Of a DNA stretch of 64,000 bases, positions 10,596 through 20,190 are shown one piece after another. The stretch's first letter is position 1. Each line of letters begins with the position of its first letter. The stretch comes from a bacterium (GTDB lineage Bacteria > JAMCPX01). Where the stretch lies: contig JAJYLN010000008.1 in NCBI GenBank assembly GCA_021787665.1, positions 1 through 64,000 of the forward strand, in the 5' to 3' direction. The position numbers and the translations under genes are program-made. The notes under the pieces were generated by a model. That model was not told the origin of the DNA. It did not search any database and saw only the letters and a program-made list of their open reading frames with translations.

Positions 10596-11803
10596 ACTAC
10601 AAAGACATCAAGTACATAGATAACATGGACATCAAGAACAAGCGGATATTTGTACGTGTTGACTTCAACGTGCCGCTGACGGACGACGGCGCAATATCGG
10701 ATGACACGAGGATACGGAGCGTCCTGCCCACCATCAACTACGCCCTCGACGAGGGGGCATCGATCATACTCGCGTCCCACATGTCCCGGCCCAAGGGCAA
10801 GGACCCCAAATACTCGCTCCAGATTGTCGCGAAGCGCCTTTCCAGGCTGCTGGACAAAGAGGTGCTGTTCGTGGGTGAGTGCATCGGCCCGTCCGTGGAC
10901 GAGTACAAGAAGCACCTCGCGAAGGAAGAGGTACTGCTGCTCGAGAACCTGAGGTTCAACGGCGGAGAGGAGAAGAACGACGACGCGTTTGCGAAGGAGC
11001 TCGTGAAGGACATCGATGTCTATGTCAACGATGCATTCGCAGTCGCACACCGCAACCACGCGAGCGTCTCGGCGATAACCCGGTTTGCGCCGAAATGTGC
11101 CGCCGGATTCTTGATGAAGAAGGAGCTCAACTACTTTACCAAGGCCACGGAGAACCCTCTGAGGCCTTTCGTCGCCATCATCGGCGGCGCCAAGATCTCC
11201 AGCAAGCTCGGGGCCATGTCGAACCTTCTCGATAAGGTCGACAAGCTTATTATCGGTGGGGGCATGGCCTTCACCTTTCTGAAGGCCCTGGGCTACGAGG
11301 TGGGCATGTCCATCGTGGAGAACGATATGCTCCGGACAGCGCTCGATACCCTGCAGAAGGCCAGAGAGAAGGGCGTGAAGCTATACCTGCCGGTCGACTG
11401 CGTCGTCGCGGACAGGTATGACCCGAAGGCTGACTCGAAGATAGTCCCCATCCAGGAGATACCACACGAATGGATGGGTATGGACATCGGCCCGGCGACG
11501 AACCTCTTGTTCTCGCAGGCCATCCAGGGCGCAAAGACCATCATCTGGAACGGGCCGATGGGTGTTTTCGAGATGGACAGCTTTTCCCGGGGCACGATGT
11601 CCATGGTAACGCACGTGGCGAACTCCTACGCGCTCACGATCGTGGGTGGCGGTGACACAGACGTCGCGGTCCATGACGCAGGAGAGAGTGCAAACATATC
11701 GTACATTTCGACGGGGGGTGGCGCGTTCCTCGAGATGCTCGAGGGAAAGGAGCTGCCCGCACTCAAGGCTCTCGATGGCTGTCTGGGCAGGGAGCCGGCG
11801 TGA
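10586..11803 (+). CDS. pgk: Phosphoglycerate kinase
   Basis: Start moved from ORF 10526 to the ATG at 10586 (overlaps the gap stop). [30 protein letters not shown]. Confidence 0.97.
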   Translation: MAINYKDIKYIDNMDIKNKRIFVRVDFNVPLTDDGAISDDTRIRSVLPTINYALDEGASIILASHMSRPKGKDPKYSLQIVAKRLSRLLDKEVLFVGECIGPSVDEYKKHLAKEEVLLLENLRFNGGEEKNDDAFAKELVKDIDVYVNDAFAVAHRNHASVSAITRFAPKCAAGFLMKKELNYFTKATENPLRPFVAIIGGAKISSKLGAMSNLLDKVDKLIIGGGMAFTFLKALGYEVGMSIVENDMLRTALDTLQKAREKGVKLYLPVDCVVADRYDPKADSKIVPIQEIPHEWMGMDIGPATNLLFSQAIQGAKTIIWNGPMGVFEMDSFSRGTMSMVTHVANSYALTIVGGGDTDVAVHDAGESANISYISTGGGAFLEMLEGKELPALKALDGCLGREPA

Positions 11804-12570
11804 AACCGCGGTATTTCGTTGCCGGGAACTGGAAGCTCAACAAGGGTGCCGCGGAGTCGGCCACTTTCATGAAGGCTCTCTCCGGGGCTCTCCCCGCCGG
11901 CGCAGCGCGGGACATCGATGTCGTCATTGCACCACCGTTCACGTCCCTGCCGGCTGCCTTGGGGCCTGGCCCGAAGGACGTATCCCTTGCGGCGCAGGAT
12001 GTATTCTGGGAAGACAGGGGCGCGTTCACCGGCGAGGTCTCCGCTTCGATGCTCAGAGAGCTCGGCGTCCGGTACTGCATCGTGGGACACTCGGAGAGAC
12101 GCCTCTATTTTCAGGAGACCGACCGGATGGTAAACCTCAAGACATGCGCCCTTCTGAGAAACGGTATCAGGCCCATCGTGTGTGTCGGTGAGAGAAGCGA
12201 CGACCGCAGGGCCGGCACCATGCAGAGCGTGGTAAAGTTCCAGCTCTCGTCGGCACTGTTCGACGTCTCGATCAAGGGGCCGGATGAGCTCGTCATCGCC
12301 TATGAGCCGGTGTGGGCGATAGGCACGGGTAACGTTGCGACGCCGCGGCAGGCCGAAGATATGCACGAGATCATACGCCGGACGCTCGAAAAATGCTTCG
12401 GTGTCGATATAGGATCACGGGTCAGGATACTCTACGGTGGCAGCGTCAACACGGACAATATCGGAGGGCTCGTGGACATGGACAACATCAACGGTGCCCT
12501 GATAGGCGGCGTAAGCCTTGACCTCGACAAATTTATACGTATAATTACCCTTATATCGCAAAAGGAGTGA
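11800..12570 (+). CDS. tpiA: Triosephosphate isomerase
   Basis: [39 protein letters not shown]. Confidence 0.97.
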   Translation: MKPRYFVAGNWKLNKGAAESATFMKALSGALPAGAARDIDVVIAPPFTSLPAALGPGPKDVSLAAQDVFWEDRGAFTGEVSASMLRELGVRYCIVGHSERRLYFQETDRMVNLKTCALLRNGIRPIVCVGERSDDRRAGTMQSVVKFQLSSALFDVSIKGPDELVIAYEPVWAIGTGNVATPRQAEDMHEIIRRTLEKCFGVDIGSRVRILYGGSVNTDNIGGLVDMDNINGALIGGVSLDLDKFIRIITLISQKE

Positions 12571-12580
12571 TAACGGCTAC

Positions 12581-12910
12581 ATGTATACACTGATTCTCTT
12601 AGTGCACGTCAGCCTTGCGGTCATGATCGTGATGGTCGTGCTGATGCAAGTCGGGAAGGGCTCCGGTATGGGGGCAGCGTTCGGCGGTTCGAGTGAGAGC
12701 TTCTTCGGCTCGACCGGACCGAGCAACTTCCTCGAAAAGGCCACCATCGTGGCAGGCATCCTCTTTATAGTGACCTCGATTATACTTGCCGTCCTCAGCG
12801 GCGAAAGCCGCAGGAGCGTCCTGTTCAACCAGGCCCTTCCCGGCCAGACCTCGACCATGCCGGCCCAGAAGCCGGGACTGCCGGTGAGTCCTCCGGCTGG
12901 ACGGAAATAA
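12581..12910 (+). CDS. secG: Preprotein translocase subunit SecG
   Basis: VLMQVGKGSGMGAAFGGSSESFFGSTGPSNFLEKAT. Confidence 0.93.
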   Translation: MYTLILLVHVSLAVMIVMVVLMQVGKGSGMGAAFGGSSESFFGSTGPSNFLEKATIVAGILFIVTSIILAVLSGESRRSVLFNQALPGQTSTMPAQKPGLPVSPPAGRK

Positions 12911-12919
12911 GAGCACTGC

Positions 12920-13001
12920 GCCGAAGTGGTGGAATTGGTAGACACACCATCTTGAGGGGGTGGCGGATAACACCGTGCGGGTTCGAGTCCCGCCTTCGGC
13001 A
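12920..13001 (+). tRNA. tRNA-Leu (anticodon GAG)
   Basis: Acceptor GCCGAAG/CTTCGGC; anticodon stem CCATC/GGTGG with loop TTGAGGG; long variable arm; T-arm GCGGGTTCGAGTCCCGC. Confidence 0.95.
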
Positions 13002-13252
13002 TTTAACATAAGGCTCTGATTTATAGGGCTTGTTGGCTACAAACCCGCATGGATAAAGGAACAGAGCCATTTGTATAATAGGATTGATTAAAGCTAACGA
13101 TTTTCACCATGAAGCTTTTATCTGTCCTGCTTTCTTTTGCGTGCACCTTTTTTAATAAGGATCCCCACTGGTTCTGAGAACCGCATGCACCATCGTTTTC
13201 GCCAGTCTTTAACGGTTGCTATTTTTGCCGGGCTAAACTAAAGTGTCATAGT

Positions 13253-15331
13253 ATGAAGACAAGGCTTGCCCGTGTCTTACAAGAGGCATTATTGAGGGCC
13301 GAGATGTCGCTTTCAGAGGGAAGGGATAAATCGTCAGGGAGACGGTTTACAGGAAGGTTTCTTACGATCAGAACGCTCGTATTTCTTATGTTTCCGGTGG
13401 TGTTTCTCGCGGGCTGCTCTTCGCCGCGACCGGGGCCGTCTTACCGTGCCACGACCGTATACTTCGACCCGCAGGGCGCCGGTTTCTATGCTATGCCGTT
13501 CCCCAATGACTACGAGACGGACTTACAGGGGCACCCTCTGCTCACGGGGTTCCCGAACCCCTTCAACAACTCACTCCTGCAACAATACCTCGAGACCGCG
13601 AGGACCGAGGTCATCGGCTTCGGGAACAACGCCCCGGCGTATCTGCGCTTTACCGGTGCATCCCTTGCCCTGTCCACGTTGCCGCAGACTGCATCGGACA
13701 GCGTTACGCCGGGTGCATCTCTGTATCTCGTGGACATCGACCCGGCGTCTGCCGACTACGGCTCGCGCGTTCCGGTCATATGGTACTACGAGCTGACCGG
13801 CACGGACTATATGCCGGCCGACACGCTCGCAGTCGAGCCGCTGTATGGATTTCCTCTGTCCGGGGCAACGGAGTACGCGCTTGTGCTTACTACCGGCATA
13901 AAGGACATCGATGGCCATCCCATCGCCATGCCCGCACTCATGCGAGCGGCACTGTCCGGCAGCCCGGGCAGCAACCCGGCGCTCCCCCGGCTCACAGCGG
14001 TGTACAGGCAACTCTCCGATTACCTGAAGCAACAAGGCATGTCCCTTGCTGCGATAGGGGCAGCGACCGTGTTTAAGACACAGGACCCCACGAAGGACCT
14101 GCGCACGATAAAAAGCTTTGTTTCGACGCTGGCGGGTCTTGGTATCTCGACCATGGGCTGGTATGGCTACGGCTCCGACTATGCATGGTACAATACCAGC
14201 AGCTTTTACGTGTTCGGAGGCACGTACACGTCTCCCAATTTCCAGTACGGCACGCCACCCTACGCAACAACCGGGGGCAACTTCTCGTTCGATACAAACG
14301 GATATCCGATAATCCAGCGGTGGGAGGCCCTGGATTTCAGCCTGACCGTCCCCAAGGGTACCATGCCGCCCCAGGGCTGGCCTGTCGCCCTGTATGCACA
14401 TGGTACCGGCGGCAGCCACATGAGCCTGATAGAGGAATACGGCGGCGTCGGGAATGTACTCGCGAGCGTTGGGATCGCGGGCATCGGTATCGACCAGCCT
14501 CTCCATGGCAACAGGGTCAATCCACCACTGTCTGCGAGCGACCTCGATTTGGATTCGTTCAACTTCTTCAATCCGGACGAGGGCAGGACCAACTTTAGAC
14601 AGTCTGCAATAGATTCGTTCGTTCTTACCAGACTCATCAGGCAGGGCGGACTTTACATAACGCATGGTACGTCCCCGACAGGTCAGCTTATCACCTTCGA
14701 TACGCATAATATCATGTTCGTGGGCCATTCGCAGGGCGGCCTGACCGGCACGCTGTACGCCGCACTCGAGCCGGACGTCCAGGGTGTGGTGCTGTCCGGC
14801 GATGGCGGGGACCTGTCGCTGACCATCCTGTACAGGAAGTATCCCATCGATATCCAGCAGACCATAGAGCTGCTGTTCGGCATACCGTTCACCGAGCCCA
14901 TCACGACCTTCCACCCGCTCGTGGGGCTCGTCCAGCTCCTCGTAGAGGTGACCGACCCGGTCAACTACGGACCTTATCTTATCAACCCGCAGGGAGGCAA
15001 CGGGACGCCCAAGGACGTCATCCTGACCGAGGGCATGCTCGATCAGGACACCCCGCCGGTGACCACCGAGGCGCTCGCGCTTGCAAGCGGCATACCACTC
15101 CTGTCGCCGGTCGCGCACCCTGTCGACGGATATTCGATCATCGGGCTCGGGACCTTTACCCCGCCGGTGAGCGGTGACGTCGTCGCATCGACCGGCACGC
15201 GGGTCACGGCAGGCCTCCTGCAATTCCCCTCGTACGATCACTACGTCATATTCACGGACACCACGGCGCAGGCAGACTACGCCGGTTTCCTGCAGTCGCT
15301 CGCGTACTCCGGGACCGCAACGATTCCCTGA
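13253..15331 (+). CDS. Lipoprotein lipase/esterase-like protein (alpha/beta hydrolase)
   Basis: Lipobox VVFLAGC; nucleophile elbow FVGHSQGGLTGTLYAA; HGTGGSH motif. Exact start uncertain. Confidence 0.75.
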   Translation: MKTRLARVLQEALLRAEMSLSEGRDKSSGRRFTGRFLTIRTLVFLMFPVVFLAGCSSPRPGPSYRATTVYFDPQGAGFYAMPFPNDYETDLQGHPLLTGFPNPFNNSLLQQYLETARTEVIGFGNNAPAYLRFTGASLALSTLPQTASDSVTPGASLYLVDIDPASADYGSRVPVIWYYELTGTDYMPADTLAVEPLYGFPLSGATEYALVLTTGIKDIDGHPIAMPALMRAALSGSPGSNPALPRLTAVYRQLSDYLKQQGMSLAAIGAATVFKTQDPTKDLRTIKSFVSTLAGLGISTMGWYGYGSDYAWYNTSSFYVFGGTYTSPNFQYGTPPYATTGGNFSFDTNGYPIIQRWEALDFSLTVPKGTMPPQGWPVALYAHGTGGSHMSLIEEYGGVGNVLASVGIAGIGIDQPLHGNRVNPPLSASDLDLDSFNFFNPDEGRTNFRQSAIDSFVLTRLIRQGGLYITHGTSPTGQLITFDTHNIMFVGHSQGGLTGTLYAALEPDVQGVVLSGDGGDLSLTILYRKYPIDIQQTIELLFGIPFTEPITTFHPLVGLVQLLVEVTDPVNYGPYLINPQGGNGTPKDVILTEGMLDQDTPPVTTEALALASGIPLLSPVAHPVDGYSIIGLGTFTPPVSGDVVASTGTRVTAGLLQFPSYDHYVIFTDTTAQADYAGFLQSLAYSGTATIP

Positions 15332-15354
15332 GGCATAGTTGCCGGGACAGGGAC

Positions 15355-16692
15355 ATGATCGAGAGACTGTTCAAATTAAAAGAGCACGGCACGGACGTCA
15401 GGACAGAGCTGATAGCCGGCGTTACCACCTTTATGACCATGGCGTACATCCTGCTCGTAAACCCTGCCATACTTTCCGTGCCGGCTCCGCACGGCGCCGG
15501 CATGGATTTCCAGTCCGTGATGGCTGCGACTGCCCTGAGCTCAGCAGGAGCGACCCTGCTCATGGCGCTGCTGGCGAACTACCCCATTGCGCTCGCGCCC
15601 GGCATGGGCATGAATGCGCTGTTCTCCTTCACCATCTGCGGTGCGATGGGTGTAAGCTGGCAAATAGCGCTCGGCATCGTGTTCCTGTCGAGCGTCATTT
15701 TCGTGCTGCTGACCTTCTGGGGGGTCAGGGAGCTCGTGTTCAACGCGATACCGGACACGATAAAATATGCCACCGTAGCGGGGATCGGCCTGTTCATCGC
15801 ATTCATAGGCCTTCGGGACGCCGGCATCGTTGTCCCGAGCCCGGCGACCCTGCTCGCGATAGGCGACGTCAGGTCCGTGCCCACGCTTATTGCCATTGCC
15901 GGGGTCGTCACCATTGCGGCTTTGAGGTCCATGCGCGTAAAAGGCTCCATCCTGATCGGGATTGCGGTGTCCGGTATCGTCGGATACTTCGTCGGTATCG
16001 TGCACTTCGATTTCTCCCATGGGTTCCTGACCCTCCCGCGTATCGCCGCGACGATAGGCAGGATGGACGTCACGGGCGCTTTCCGTTTACGGTACATCGG
16101 ACCGATCTTCACGATCCTGTTCTTTTCCCTATTCGACGCGATAGGGACCCTGGTCGGCGTCGCAAAGCAGGCGGGACTCATGCAGGGCGGAGAGCTCCCC
16201 GGACTGAAGAAGGCACTGTTCGTGGACGCGATAGGCTCGAGCGCTGGGGCGCTGCTGGGCACATCGCCGGTCACGGCGTACATAGAGAGCGCTGCCGGTA
16301 CGGCGGTGGGAGGTAGGACCGGCCTGACCAGCGTGTTCACGGCGCTGCTTTTCCTTCTCGCGCTCTTCTTCACGCCAATTGCTGCCGGGCTGGGGCAGGG
16401 GTACGCGGTCCGGGGCGTGCTCCTCTATCCGGTCACGGCGCCGGCCCTGATCGTCGTCGGCAGCCTGATGATGGAGGTCGTTACGGACGTCCCATGGACA
16501 GAACCTTCGGAGGCTATCCCGGCATTCCTTACCATCACTCTCATGCCCCTTACCTATAGTATATCGAACGGACTTGCGATCGGGTTCATCTCGTATCCGA
16601 TCATCAAGCTGCTCAGCGGCAAGGGCAGGACCGTGCACTGGCTGGTATACCTTATCGCGTTCTTCATCGTGCTGAGGTTCGTGTATCTGTGA
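15355..16692 (+). CDS. NCS2 family (AzgA-like) purine permease
   Basis: RTELIAGVTTFMTMAYILLVNPAIL; PGMGMNALFSFTIC; FDAIGTLVGVAKQAGL; TSPVTAYIESAAGTAVGGRTGLTSV. Confidence 0.93.
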   Translation: MIERLFKLKEHGTDVRTELIAGVTTFMTMAYILLVNPAILSVPAPHGAGMDFQSVMAATALSSAGATLLMALLANYPIALAPGMGMNALFSFTICGAMGVSWQIALGIVFLSSVIFVLLTFWGVRELVFNAIPDTIKYATVAGIGLFIAFIGLRDAGIVVPSPATLLAIGDVRSVPTLIAIAGVVTIAALRSMRVKGSILIGIAVSGIVGYFVGIVHFDFSHGFLTLPRIAATIGRMDVTGAFRLRYIGPIFTILFFSLFDAIGTLVGVAKQAGLMQGGELPGLKKALFVDAIGSSAGALLGTSPVTAYIESAAGTAVGGRTGLTSVFTALLFLLALFFTPIAAGLGQGYAVRGVLLYPVTAPALIVVGSLMMEVVTDVPWTEPSEAIPAFLTITLMPLTYSISNGLAIGFISYPIIKLLSGKGRTVHWLVYLIAFFIVLRFVYL

Positions 16693-16888
16693 GGGCTTAA
16701 AAGGCATAACCCTTCAGTCGGTGCCCGCCCGCTCCTACACGTGCCATGACGACAGTGAACGCCAGAAGATAATATTTGGAGAATAAGGAAAGACCCAGAG
16801 TCTGGGCTGCACTTTGCACGTCCGGCTATCTTTGTGGTTGCTCTTATTTTACTTGACATCTCGATGGAGCAATGTTCAATTGTACAGC

Positions 16889-17764
16889 ATGAAAGGTTAT
16901 ACTATTGAACAGAGGGCAGGCAGCACAGAGTTGGGGGCTGCCCCAAGTGCATATCGGTCCCTCGAAAAGGCACTCGATGTGCTGAGCCTTTTTAATACCT
17001 ACTCTGTCCTCAAGGTAACCGAGATCAGCCGTCAGCTCGGGTATCCGAAGAGCACGGTATCCGGCCTGCTCAAGACCTTCAGCAAATACGAGCTCGTCGA
17101 GAAAGACAGCGACAGCAGCTTCAGGCTCGGCATAAGGGCCTTTGAGCTCGGGTTCAGGTATCTGAACGGCATGGAGATGCTTACCGTAGCAAGGCTGTGG
17201 GCCGAGAGGCTGTTGAAAGAGGAGGGTGAGGCGGTTCACGTCGCCATTCGGAGGGGGTGGAATGTCTACATCATTCTCGATCTTCAGCCCCCGAACTCCT
17301 ACATGACCATACTCCAGACCGGGATGAGCGTTCCTGCCCACTCGACGGCCCTCGGCAAGGTATTGCTGTCCGGCACCTCCGAGGAGCAGCTCAAGGCCTT
17401 TCTGCGGAGGCCCCTCGAGAAACTGACGGAGCATACCATTACCCAGCCCGGGGTATTCCGGGAAGAGATCAAGCAGGTGCGAGACGCCGGCTACGCGATG
17501 GACAGGGAAGAGAGCCTTCGGGGGCTGCTGTGCATATCCGCGCCCATTCTTCAGAGGGACGGACGGATCATCGCGTCGATAGGCATTTCTTCCATGGAGC
17601 TTGCCGGCAGGGACGAGAGGATACAGGCGCTCGTCCGCAAGATAAAGGCCGTTGCAAGCAACATCTCTATGGACATCGGTTATCAGCCGGTCAGGGCCGG
17701 CGTGAGGATATCCGGCAGGCAGGGGACGGCTGTCCTGACCGGGGGCGCCGGATTAAAGACATAA
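16889..17764 (+). CDS. IclR family transcriptional regulator
   Basis: SLEKALDVLSLFN...LKVTEISRQLGYPKSTVSGLLKTF; effector domain PAHSTALGKVLLSG...GYAMDREES. ORF opens at 16814; start chosen at 16889. Confidence 0.9.
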   Translation: MKGYTIEQRAGSTELGAAPSAYRSLEKALDVLSLFNTYSVLKVTEISRQLGYPKSTVSGLLKTFSKYELVEKDSDSSFRLGIRAFELGFRYLNGMEMLTVARLWAERLLKEEGEAVHVAIRRGWNVYIILDLQPPNSYMTILQTGMSVPAHSTALGKVLLSGTSEEQLKAFLRRPLEKLTEHTITQPGVFREEIKQVRDAGYAMDREESLRGLLCISAPILQRDGRIIASIGISSMELAGRDERIQALVRKIKAVASNISMDIGYQPVRAGVRISGRQGTAVLTGGAGLKT

Positions 17765-17795
17765 GCACAAGACCAAGAATCCAAAAGGAGGATGT

Positions 17796-18203
17796 ATGGC
17801 GTTTCCCTACGTGGATGACAAGCAGAAGGCAGACGAATTTCTCTATGAGTTCTTTTTGAAGACAAAGACGGACCCGGAACTCTTCGAGGGCTGGAAGGGC
17901 CTCGGCATGCTCGTGGGCGTACAGATACCGGACCTTGGTCTCGGCTATACCCTTGACTGTACCTCCGGCACGGATGTCGTGATAACCAGGGGTTACCCGG
18001 ATAAGCCCGGCGCTGCGCTCAAGCTCAATATCGGCGTGTTCCATGACCTGTGGATCGGGAAGCTGAATGTCGTCTGGGCGTTCTCGATGCGGAAGATAAA
18101 GACTGAGGGCAATATCGCGAGTATCATGAAGCTGACGTCGCTGATGCCCAAGGGCATCCAGATGTATAAGGACTATGTGAAGGGCAAGGGCATGCCCCTA
18201 TGA
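17796..18203 (+). CDS. Small SCP2 sterol-carrier-like domain protein
   Basis: Compact 135-aa protein with SCP2-like pattern (LGLGYTLDCTSG..VVITRGYPDKPGAALKLNIGVFHDLWIGKLNVVWAFSMRKIKTEGNI). RBS aaaggagg. Confidence 0.6.
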   Translation: MAFPYVDDKQKADEFLYEFFLKTKTDPELFEGWKGLGMLVGVQIPDLGLGYTLDCTSGTDVVITRGYPDKPGAALKLNIGVFHDLWIGKLNVVWAFSMRKIKTEGNIASIMKLTSLMPKGIQMYKDYVKGKGMPL

Positions 18204-18217
18204 AGAAGGAGGTAACG

Positions 18218-19174
18218 ATGGACAAGGCATTTCTTCTCGGTCTTTACGAGACGATGTTCAGGATACGGACGTTCGAGGAAGAGGTCATGGTGCAGTTTAT
18301 GGACGGCAACATACCGGGGTTCATACACCTTGCGTCCGGACAGGAAGCGGTCTCTGCCGGCGCATGTGCGGCTCTCCAAAAGGACGATTATATAGGATCA
18401 ACACACCGGGGCCACGCCAACCTCATCGCGAAGGGTGGCAGGACCGACCGCATGATGGCGGAGCTCTTCGCCCGCGAGACCGGCTACTGCAAGGGCCGGG
18501 GCGGGTGTCTCCACATAACGGACATGCGTGTGGGCAGTCTCGGGGCCAACGGGATCGTTGGCGCAGGCATCGTCGTTGCGAACGGAGCTGCCCTGTCGTC
18601 GAAGATACTGAAGAACAAGAGGGTCACGCTGAGCTTTTTCGGGGACGGCGCTGCGAACCAGGGCAAGTTCCACGAGGCCCTGAATCTTGCCGCTGTGTGG
18701 GCGCTGCCCATCGTATTCATCTGCGAGAACAACCTGTATGGCGAGGCCACCCCGCAGTCGGAGCACATGAAAATAAAGGACATAGCGGTCAGGGCGCAGG
18801 CCTACGGTATACCGGGGGCCTGCGTAGATGGCCAGGACGTCCTCTCGGTTTACGATGAGGTCTCGAAGGCCGTGAAGGCCGCGAGAGAAGACAGAGGGCC
18901 GACGCTTATCGAGGCCAAGACCTACAGGTTCCATGGCCACCACATCGGCGACCCGGAGACCTACCGGACAAAGGAAGAGGTCGATGAGTGGATGGAAAAG
19001 CGGGACCCGATCAAGCTCTTTAAGGCGAAGCTCCTGAAAGAATTCAAGGTCGCCGGTAGCGAGCTCGACCCGATAGAGGCGCGGATACTCAAGGAGATTA
19101 AGGACGCCGTTGCGTTCGCGAACCAGAGCGACAGGCCGGATCCCGGTACCTTGATGGAGAACGTGTACGCGTAA
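18218..19174 (+). CDS. Thiamine-PP-dependent 2-oxoacid/acetoin dehydrogenase E1 alpha subunit
   Basis: MFRIRTFEEEV; STHRGHANLIAKG; GRGGCLHITDMRVGSLGANGIVG; FFGDGAANQGKFHEALNLAAVW. Confidence 0.93.
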   Translation: MDKAFLLGLYETMFRIRTFEEEVMVQFMDGNIPGFIHLASGQEAVSAGACAALQKDDYIGSTHRGHANLIAKGGRTDRMMAELFARETGYCKGRGGCLHITDMRVGSLGANGIVGAGIVVANGAALSSKILKNKRVTLSFFGDGAANQGKFHEALNLAAVWALPIVFICENNLYGEATPQSEHMKIKDIAVRAQAYGIPGACVDGQDVLSVYDEVSKAVKAAREDRGPTLIEAKTYRFHGHHIGDPETYRTKEEVDEWMEKRDPIKLFKAKLLKEFKVAGSELDPIEARILKEIKDAVAFANQSDRPDPGTLMENVYA

Positions 19175-19208
19175 GACCGGCCCGGCACCAGCAGAAGAGG
19201 AGGCACGT

Positions 19209-20186
19209 ATGACAGAGATGAAATTGATAACAGGCAAGGACGCGATACGGTCGGCGCTGATAGAAGAGATGCAGAGGGACCCGACCGTGTTCCTGCTCGG
19301 CGAAGACCTTGAGCAGGCTACCTTCGGCGTGACCGAGGGGCTCAGGGAGAAATTCGGTCCGGAACGTGTGCGGAATACCCCGATCAGCGAGAACGCCATC
19401 GTGGGCGCTGCTATCGGTGCGGCGCTGACCGGCACCAGGCCGGTCGCGGAGATCATGTTTGCCGACTTCCTCATGGATGCGATGGACCCGATCGTCAATA
19501 CGATGGCGAAGGCACGGTTCATGACGGCTGGTCAGGCGAAGGTCCCGATGGTAATCAGGACGCCGTCCGGCGCCGGGCTCTCCGCGGCAGCGCAGCACTC
19601 CCAGAGCCCGGAGGCCCTATTCATGCACATCCCGGGCATCAAGATAGCGGTTCCTTCCACGCCCTACGACATGAAGGGCCTGCTGAAGACCGCCATCCGC
19701 AGCGATGACCCGGTGCTGTTCTTCGAGCACAAGATGCTCTACTACGAGGGCGGCGAGGTGCCGGACAAAGACTATACGCTGCCGTTCGGCAGGGCGGATG
19801 TGAAGCGGCAGGGCAAAGACGTGACGATCGTGGCCGTGCTCGCCATGGTAAAGAAGGCGCTCATGGCAGCGGATATGCTCGCCGGCGATGGCATCGAGGT
19901 GGAGGTCATCGACCCCATGACGCTCAACCCGCTCGATATGGCGACCATCATAAGCTCCGTCAGAAAGACCAAGAGGCTCATGACCGTGGAAGAGGGCGCA
20001 CGCACCGGAGGAATCGGCGCGGAGATCGCCGCGCGGGTCGCGGAGGAGGCCCTCGACTATCTGGACACGCCCATCATGCGGCTCGGGGGCAAGGACACCC
20101 CCATACCATTCTCCCCGGTGCTCGAAGAGGTCATGTATCCGACCGAGGATACCATCGCGAGCGCAGTAAAGCAGATGCTCGGATGA
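19209..20186 (+). CDS. 2-oxoacid/acetoin dehydrogenase E1 beta subunit
   Basis: FLLGEDLEQATFGVTEGL; RVRNTPISENAIVGAAIGAALTGTRPVAEIMFADF; QHSQSPEALFMHIPGIKIAVPS. Confidence 0.93.
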   Translation: MTEMKLITGKDAIRSALIEEMQRDPTVFLLGEDLEQATFGVTEGLREKFGPERVRNTPISENAIVGAAIGAALTGTRPVAEIMFADFLMDAMDPIVNTMAKARFMTAGQAKVPMVIRTPSGAGLSAAAQHSQSPEALFMHIPGIKIAVPSTPYDMKGLLKTAIRSDDPVLFFEHKMLYYEGGEVPDKDYTLPFGRADVKRQGKDVTIVAVLAMVKKALMAADMLAGDGIEVEVIDPMTLNPLDMATIISSVRKTKRLMTVEEGARTGGIGAEIAARVAEEALDYLDTPIMRLGGKDTPIPFSPVLEEVMYPTEDTIASAVKQMLG

Positions 20187-20190
20187 CCGC

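Noticed and set aside
13571-15241. 556-aa minus-strand ORF opposite the lipase gene
   Set aside because: Basic, low-complexity composition typical of antisense frames in GC-rich coding DNA. The plus-strand protein has clear motifs.
16873-16911. Inverted repeat TGTTCAAT/ATTGAACA around the IclR start codon as an operator
   Set aside because: 8-bp arms with 23-bp spacing, half of it coding, and no good -10. Not strong enough to list as a site.
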